Assembly (NCBI RefSeq): GCF_037975245.1
Contig: NC_092561.1
Location: 14,011,001 to 14,075,000 of the forward strand
Source of the DNA: Apostichopus japonicus
Lineage: Eukaryota > Echinodermata > Holothuroidea > Aspidochirotida > Stichopodidae
DNA: 64,000 nucleotides
Reading direction: 5' to 3'
Positions 57,687-64,000 of the stretch are shown in pieces; positions within the stretch are counted from its first letter, which is position 1, and each line of letters opens with the position of its first letter. The notes under the pieces were generated by a model. The model did not search any database, was not told the DNA's origin, and saw only the letters and a list, made by a program, of their open reading frames with translations. The position numbers and the translations under genes were made by a program.

Positions 57687-57720
57687 CAGCAGTTTGAACA
57701 CTGGCCAGGTTATTCTTATA
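57579..57720. repeat. TA-centred palindrome with 38-bp arms
   Basis: The left arm AAGAATAACCTGGCCAGTGT (57580 onward) continues to GCTGCTTTATATA. The right arm (57679-57719) is its reverse complement with one mismatch (ATT against ACT). Between them is about 68 bp of TA. The whole can extrude as a cruciform. Confidence 0.92.
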
Positions 57721-58263
57721 AAAAAGGCAAAAACAACTGATAAGGATTACGACAATGATATGCACCGACAATGTCTATTATTTATGTTATAGATCCAGTA
57801 GAAGCAACATTTAATGTGCATCATATCCCTCTAGTGATGTTCACAATGCGGTCAAATGTTGAAACTTTTTCAATTGCCTTTAACTATTACATTATACTCT
57901 TAGAATTTTAACTACTCAGGCTCTAAAAACGTTGAAATAGGTCTATATTTGAACAATTTAACAAATATTATCAAAAGAAGGTAAACGTGTCGTCTACAAA
58001 CATTTGTTAACCAACTCAAAGATAAAAAATTATGCAGGCTACTAGTTTGGTTTGGGCGATACTCACTGACAAATACAGTTAGCTTGCGTGACTTATCTGT
58101 CTGCCCGATAGCGTTTGGATGTATTGGTAAAGATGGTGCACTAAGCTGGTGACTGGTGACAACTGTAAGGATCCACTAAAAGGAGAGAACGCACTTGCGC
58201 CTGTTGATAGGAGAAGGAAAGCAGAACCAAGAGGCAGCTTGAAACTTGTCAAAATGAAACAGA
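57721..58263. other. Stretch before the 287-bp array; no gene seen
   Basis: No supported gene. The minus-strand frame at 58079-58267 (62 residues) has no recognised motif and ends inside the first array unit. Confidence 0.45.
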
Positions 58264-60837
58264 ACACTGTTAACTTATGCAGATTAATTTTCGACAGGTT
58301 TTAACCAGCACAGCCTACGAAACAGGAACTAACTAGTAAGGTCGGTACACCCAAACTAAATAGAGGGTTCGTTGAGCATATTTAATGAGTGGGCGTTATT
58401 ACCGTAAATAGCCATGGTGAATCATTCCAGGTGAATCACGTGTGAATCACGAATCATATATATATATATATAATAAAAGCCCACGCTCAGATCACATGAT
58501 ATACAGGGAGGAAGTAGCGAGCGATTGGCAGTACGTCATAGATAGATAGAACACTGTTAACTTATGCAGATTAATTTTCGAGAGGTTTTAACCAGCACAG
58601 CCTACGAAATAGGAACTAACTAGTAAGGTCGGTACACCCAAACTAAATAGAGGGTTCGTTGAACATATTTAATGAGTGGGCGTTATTACCGTAAATAGCC
58701 ATGGTGAATCATTCCAGGTGAATCACGTGTGAATCACGAATCATATATATATATATATAATAAAAGCCCACGCTCAGATCACATGATATACAGGGAGGAA
58801 GTAGCGAGCGATTGGCAGTACGTCATAGATAGATAGAACACTGTTAACTTATGCAGATTAATTTTCGACAGGTTTTAACCAGCACAGCCTACGAAACAGG
58901 AACTAACTAGTAAGGTCGGTACACCCAAACTAAATAGAGGGTTCGTTGAGCATATTTAATGAGTGGGCGTTATTACCGTAAATAGCCATGGTGAATCATT
59001 CCAGGTGAATCACGTGTGAATCACGAATCATATATATATATATATATAATAAAAGCCCACGCTCAGATCACATGATATACAGGGAGGAAGTAGCGAGCGA
59101 TTGGCAGTACGTCATAGATAGATAGAACACTGTTAACTTATGCAGATTAATTTTCGAGAGGTTTTAACCAGCACAGCCTACGAAATAGGAACTAACTAGT
59201 AAGGTCGGTACACCCAAACTAAATAGAGGGTTCGTTGAACATATTTAATGAGTGGGCGTTATTACCGTAAATAGCCATGGTGAATCATTCCAGGTGAATC
59301 ACGTGTGAATCACGAATCATATATATATATATATAATAAAAGCCCACGCTCAGATCACATGATATACAGGGAGGAAGTAGCGAGCGATTGGCAGTACGTC
59401 ATAGATAGATAGAACACTGTTAACTTATGCAGATTAATTTTCGACAGGTTTTAACCAGCACAGCCTACGAAACAGGAACTAACTAGTAAGGTCGGTACAC
59501 CCAAACTAAATAGAGGGTTCGTTGAGCATATTTAATGAGTGGGCGTTATTACCGTAAATAGCCATGGTGAATCATTCCAGGTGAATCACGTGTGAATCAC
59601 GAATCATATATATATATATATAATAAAAGCCCACGCTCAGATCACATGATATACAGGGAGGAAGTAGCGAGCGATTGGCAGTACGTCATAGATAGATAGA
59701 ACACTGTTAACTTATGCAGATTAATTTTCGAGAGGTTTTAACCAGCACAGCCTACGAAATAGGAACTAACTAGTAAGGTCGGTACACCCAAACTAAATAG
59801 AGGGTTCGTTGAACATATTTAATGAGTGGGCGTTATTACCGTAAATAGCCATGGTGAATCATTCCAGGTGAATCACGTGTGAATCACGAATCATATATAT
59901 ATATATATAATAAAAGCCCACGCTCAGATCACATGATATACAGGGAGGAAGTAGCGAGCGATTGGCAGTACGTCATAGATAGATAGAACACTGTTAACTT
60001 ATGCAGATTAATTTTCGACAGGTTTTAACCAGCACAGCCTACGAAACAGGAACTAACTAGTAAGGTCGGTACACCCAAACTAAATAGAGGGTTCGTTGAG
60101 CATATTTAATGAGTGGGCGTTATTACCGTAAATAGCCATGGTGAATCATTCCAGGTGAATCACGTGTGAATCACGAATCATATATATATATATATATAAT
60201 AAAAGCCCACGCTCAGATCACATGATATACAGGGAGGAAGTAGCGAGCGATTGGCAGTACGTCATAGATAGATAGAACACTGTTAACTTATGCAGATTAA
60301 TTTTCGAGAGGTTTTAACCAGCACAGCCTACGAAATAGGAACTAACTAGTAAGGTCGGTACACCCAAACTAAATAGAGGGTTCGTTGAACATATTTAATG
60401 AGTGGGCGTTATTACCGTAAATAGCCATGGTGAATCATTCCAGGTGAATCACGTGTGAATCACGAATCATATATATATATATATAATAAAAGCCCACGCT
60501 CAGATCACATGATATACAGGGAGGAAGTAGCGAGCGATTGGCAGTACGTCATAGATAGATAGAACACTGTTAACTTATGCAGATTAATTTTCGACAGGTT
60601 TTAACCAGCACAGCCTACGAAATAGGAACTAACTAGTAAGGTCGGTACACCCAAACTAAATAGAGGGTTCGTTGAACATATTTAATGAGTGGGCGTTATT
60701 ACCGTAAATAGCCATGGTGAATCATTCCAGGTGAATCACGTGTGAATCACGAATCATATATATATATATAATAAAAGCCCACGCTCAGATCACATGATAT
60801 AAAGGGAGGAAGTAGCGAGCGATTGGCAGTACGTTAT

Positions 60838-60840
<3 letters not shown>
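58264..60840. repeat. 287-bp satellite, nine units with higher-order structure
   Basis: Units begin ACACTGTTAACTTATGCAG at 58264, 58551, 58838, 59127, 59414, 59701, 59988, 60277 and 60564. Two types alternate: X (CGACAGG, GAAACAGG, GTTGAGCAT) and Y (CGAGAGG, GAAATAGG, GTTGAACAT); unit nine is an X-to-Y hybrid. Units three and seven are 2 bp longer in their TA tract, so the pattern also repeats every 1150 bp. Each unit has GTGAATCACGTGTGAATCAC and a TA tract. Confidence 0.96.
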
Positions 60841-60882
<42 letters not shown>

Positions 60883-60912
60883 TAGATATAGATATAGATA
60901 TAGATATATATC
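60841..60912. repeat. TA/GATA tract
   Basis: TA repeats followed by GATATA repeats. The tract joins the end of the 287-bp array to duplication block 2, copy 2. Confidence 0.92.
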
Positions 60913-62365
60913 GCGCTCTTATGCACGCAAATTGATTGTGATCAGCACACGTATTGATGGATTGCATTTTGCATGTGATCAATAGTTTCTGCATACAATA
61001 AAACCCAATACTCGACGTATTATTGACGTACATAGAGTGACTTGTTTTGTTCTTGCTTTTTTTTGGGGGGGGGGGGGCACAGGAGCAGTCTTAGCATGTT
61101 TCTAAACATATGGGATTAAATTTTGTTAATACTTTTATTAAAACGTACAGTAAAGATACCAGCTGTTTCATCAGAATAGTTCTCAAAACCCACCACGGTA
61201 TATTATCGAAGTATGCATAAATTCCACGTTTAATAAGTCCGCATTGTTTTCTAACTTCATCCTCGTCTATTTTAGAATAATACCACCAGATTGATCTTGT
61301 AGATATAGACTTTTGTCTTTAATTACTGCATTGTTCCACAGCTCAAAATGGAGAATACTCACAACCTAAATCTTAAGTTATGTTGCTTTCAATAGAATAA
61401 ATACTATAGCATCGTTGTCGGGTTCCGAATTTGAAAGACTAAGACATACTTAAGGACAACTGACTGCCTAATCCTTTGATATATAAGTAATCAATGTTTC
61501 ACCATTTATCATGAATTTCTCGATCCTGATGAAACATGTAATAATTGTCAAGTATTATTGCTTCATCTATAACTGTGTATTGCGGTGTCTCATGGTTCCA
61601 TTCATTGACGTTTTTCTTAATTTTTGTCTCCTGATTGGCTATGAAGCACTAATTTGTCATATTAGCCATGGTCTAATCTATATGTGTAAATTTCCCTTGG
61701 AGAATGCTTATATTTGATGATAATCCACAGGGAAAGTTGAAATGTGTCTTGTTTTATTATGTGTACCTGCAGTGCATCTACATACCTCTACATCGACGAA
61801 CAATGTACAGTTCTTTTAGTGTGTGGCCATAACAAAACATCGTTCATATGAGAACGGATCATATGAAATAACGTTTCGTATTGTAGCTTGTGGTTAGCCA
61901 TAATGGGAAAAGTATGTTACGTCATAAACGGACACACATACGATAGTGTCTAGGCTGTAGCTAAGGCGTATACTTAAGAACTTCGCTAGAAGGTAGAACG
62001 TTGATAAATACCAAAAAATCCATATCAGGTATATACGCAACTTTTCAGTGACTTAAAAATGCGACATCACTAAACTATACTAAATGTCACATCTTCATGC
62101 ACACTAACTTTGTAATACAGCATTCTGTCAACCGAGTCTCTACAACTACAGGTCGTCATAATGCTAACACACGTTTTCCATTCCTGACGGTTCGTTGACA
62201 AACTGGATAACATGTCTTTTGGGTGAAAACTGTCCACTGATTGTTACTTACCATATAAAGGTGTCTAACCTCAATTACTTGTTCCAGTTATTTACACACT
62301 ATATTCGTTATACTTTCCAAGAATGCTAGAGCCTGACAACTGACATGTACTATCTATCACATGAT
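60890..62365. repeat. Duplication block 2, copy 2
   Basis: Collinear with 27188-28660, same orientation, with scattered substitutions and a G-run near 61064-61076 not found in copy 1. It ends at the minisatellite, without the SINE found in copy 1. None of the C2 exons at or below 27019 is in it. Confidence 0.9.
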
Positions 62366-62606
62366 ACATGTCCTATCCACTATCGGCTAATATTAGCTGA
62401 TGCATGTCCTATCCAGTTTATGATAGCTGATGCATGTAATATCCACTATATGATAGCTGATGCATGTCCTATCCACTATATGATAGCTGATGCATGTCAT
62501 ATCCCCTGTATGATAGCTGATGCATGTAATATCTACCATATGATTGCTGATGCATGTCCTATCCACTATATGATAGCTGATGCATGTCATATCCCCTATA
62601 TGATAC
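62365..62606. repeat. 30-bp minisatellite, array 3
   Basis: Same family as 1-411 and 29100-29434: GATAGCTGATGCATGTCCTA and CATATCCCCTATAT units. It ends abruptly at TATGATACAGGGTTC, where it meets a hAT-type repeat fragment. Confidence 0.93.
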
Positions 62607-62637
62607 AGGGTTCTGCCCAGGGTGGATTGAGTGCCGG

Positions 62638-62745
62638 CAGGACTATCTAAGCGGAGCGCCACCATCAGTTGGCGCGGAGCGTACAAGAAAATTGTGGGTT
62701 TTGGAAACCCCCCAGATGGCCGGAAACGGCCCTTCCCGAGTATTT
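62638..62745 (+). repeat. GC-rich two-hairpin module
   Basis: GGACTATCTAAGCGGAGCGC is followed by a GCGCCA/TGGCGC hairpin and, after AAGAAAATT, a GGCCG-GAAA-CGGCC hairpin. Similar modules in this window sit near hAT-type ends. The ends of this copy are not clear. Confidence 0.75.
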
Positions 62746-62966
62746 TGAGCCACATGTAGACAGCTTTGAAATGAGATCTCATGTCTGGAATTTTTCATAA
62801 TTAATGAAAAAAGTTAGGACAAATATCTGGAGCACCAGAGTACAGACCAGCCGGTGGTGCCTATTAAATAAATCATTCAGGCTGAGATGATAATTTTAGA
62901 TGGGACAGTTACTTACGACAGTTATGATATACACACTGAGCGACTAACACTGCTTCTCATGTATCA

Positions 62967-63110
62967 GGCGCGTATCCAGGATTTTCAAACCCGGGGGGCG
63001 CGAATTACTATCTAAGCGGAGCGCCACCATCGGTTGGCGCGCAGCGTACAAGAAAATTTCTTATTTTGATACCCCCCAGATCACCGGAAACGGCACTTCT
63101 CGGGCTTGAA
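62967..63110 (+). mobile_element. hAT-type repeat end with two-hairpin module
   Basis: Starts CAGGCGCGTATCCAGGATTT, a hAT-like terminus. It continues into ACTATCTAAGCGGAGCGCCA and a decayed second hairpin (CACCGGAAACGGCAC). Its other end was not found. Confidence 0.6.
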
Positions 63111-63651
63111 ATGACCAACCAGATGTACACTTTTTGCCTGAGAACCAAGTATTTCCTAATAGTTTTTTTTCCATCCATAACCTTTTTGAAGATTGTCAAC
63201 CCGGCACACATCATGTTCGACCTGATCGCATCTCCTGTGGGTCTTTGCTTTTGTAGGTGATTCTACGTCGCGGCCCACAATACCCGTCAGCCCCACTTTT
63301 CAAGGTTTTAAGCCCCATATTTGTTCAGAATTTGAAAATTCACATTTCTCGTGAATAAACTCACTTCAAAACATACCCATAATGTTGTACAAAATTTCAT
63401 CTATGGACAACCAATATAGAAAAACTTCCTTCAACCCCTAACAGACCGGTCAAAATTGCACGAGTAGAGGGAAGTGTGATGCAGAATGTTGGTCAGAAAT
63501 TTTCGAAACTTCAGACACAGTTAATTTATTGGTGTACAAATATTAAAACCTCTTATAACGGCTATTATAAAACTTGGTTGAAGGAAATGAAATAATAGCA
63601 GATATTTCCGAAACCGAACACTACACACATAGGCGTAGGAGGCGCGGCGGC

Positions 63652-63815
63652 AGTGGCGGAGCTAGGGGTATTGGTCAGGAGGGGCGAGAATGGTCTGTAG
63701 GGGCGCTTTCGACACTATCTAAGCGGAGCGCCACCACTGGTTGGCGCGTAGCGTACAGAAAATTTTTGAGTAAAGATACTCCCTAGATCGCCGGAAATGA
63801 CCCTTTCCGGGCCTG
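63652..63815 (+). mobile_element. hAT-type repeat end with two-hairpin module
   Basis: Starts CAGTGGCGGAGCTAGGGGTA and contains CACTATCTAAGCGGAGCGCC with a more diverged second hairpin. Its other end was not found. It may relate to the GGGGGGCATCCGCCCC at the window edge. Confidence 0.6.
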
Positions 63816-64000
63816 GCTAATTTGCAGATAAACGAAGAATAAGGTGTCATCGCCAAATTACACCAACAAAATGTGACAAATGTCAATAAGTAGATGAGAG
63901 CGCAATAAAAAAGTCAATAATCTAGAATAAGTAAAAAGTGGTAAAGAGCTGAAAAAGGCGCCAGCAGTCCATTTGAGTCCGTCAGGGGGGCATCCGCCCC

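Overview
This is repeat-rich metazoan DNA, most likely from a marine deuterostome (echinoderm-like). Genes are split into short exons by GT-AG introns. The mobile elements are animal types: Ty3/gypsy, Penelope-like, hAT-like and tRNA-derived SINEs. One LTR element has the integrase-before-reverse-transcriptase order known from the Gmr1-like group of deuterostomes. The species assignment is inference.

Two host genes can be reconstructed, both on the minus strand. (1) A gene for three tandem synaptotagmin-type C2 domains has exons between 27019 and 17145. Its eight exons join without a frame break into 371 residues; the 5' end is not found. (2) A complete short-prodomain caspase has five exons between 51573 and 44492 and encodes 267 residues. 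Catalytic His, Cys and both pocket Arg are present. No other intact host gene was recognised.

The rest is layered duplication. A block at about 491-16478 (copy A) is repeated in direct orientation at 29434-42690 (copy B). Both carry the same relics in the same order: a Ty3/gypsy pol, a Penelope-like terminal motif, a THAP-domain fragment, a second Ty3/gypsy pol and a U2-snRNA-like segment. Each copy also has a private insertion whose clean empty site is in the other copy: the Gmr1-like element at 11900-15494 in A and a hAT-like element at 30032-31712 in B. A diverged third copy of part of the block lies at 43130-44260, and an inverted copy of another part lies in a caspase intron at 47870-48690. 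A second block (27188-28660) recurs at 60890-62365; a SINE is present in the first copy and absent from the second. A 30-bp minisatellite marks the edges of these blocks (1-411, 29100-29434, 62365-62606).

Tandem DNA is abundant: a (GAT)n array, a TGGA-rich array passing into a 0.5-kb GGGA array inside an intron, a 107-bp array that switches orientation, several TA tracts, and nine 287-bp units at 58264-60840 ordered as dimers and tetramers. The last 12 kb holds nested hAT-like elements and repeated copies of a GC-rich two-hairpin module.
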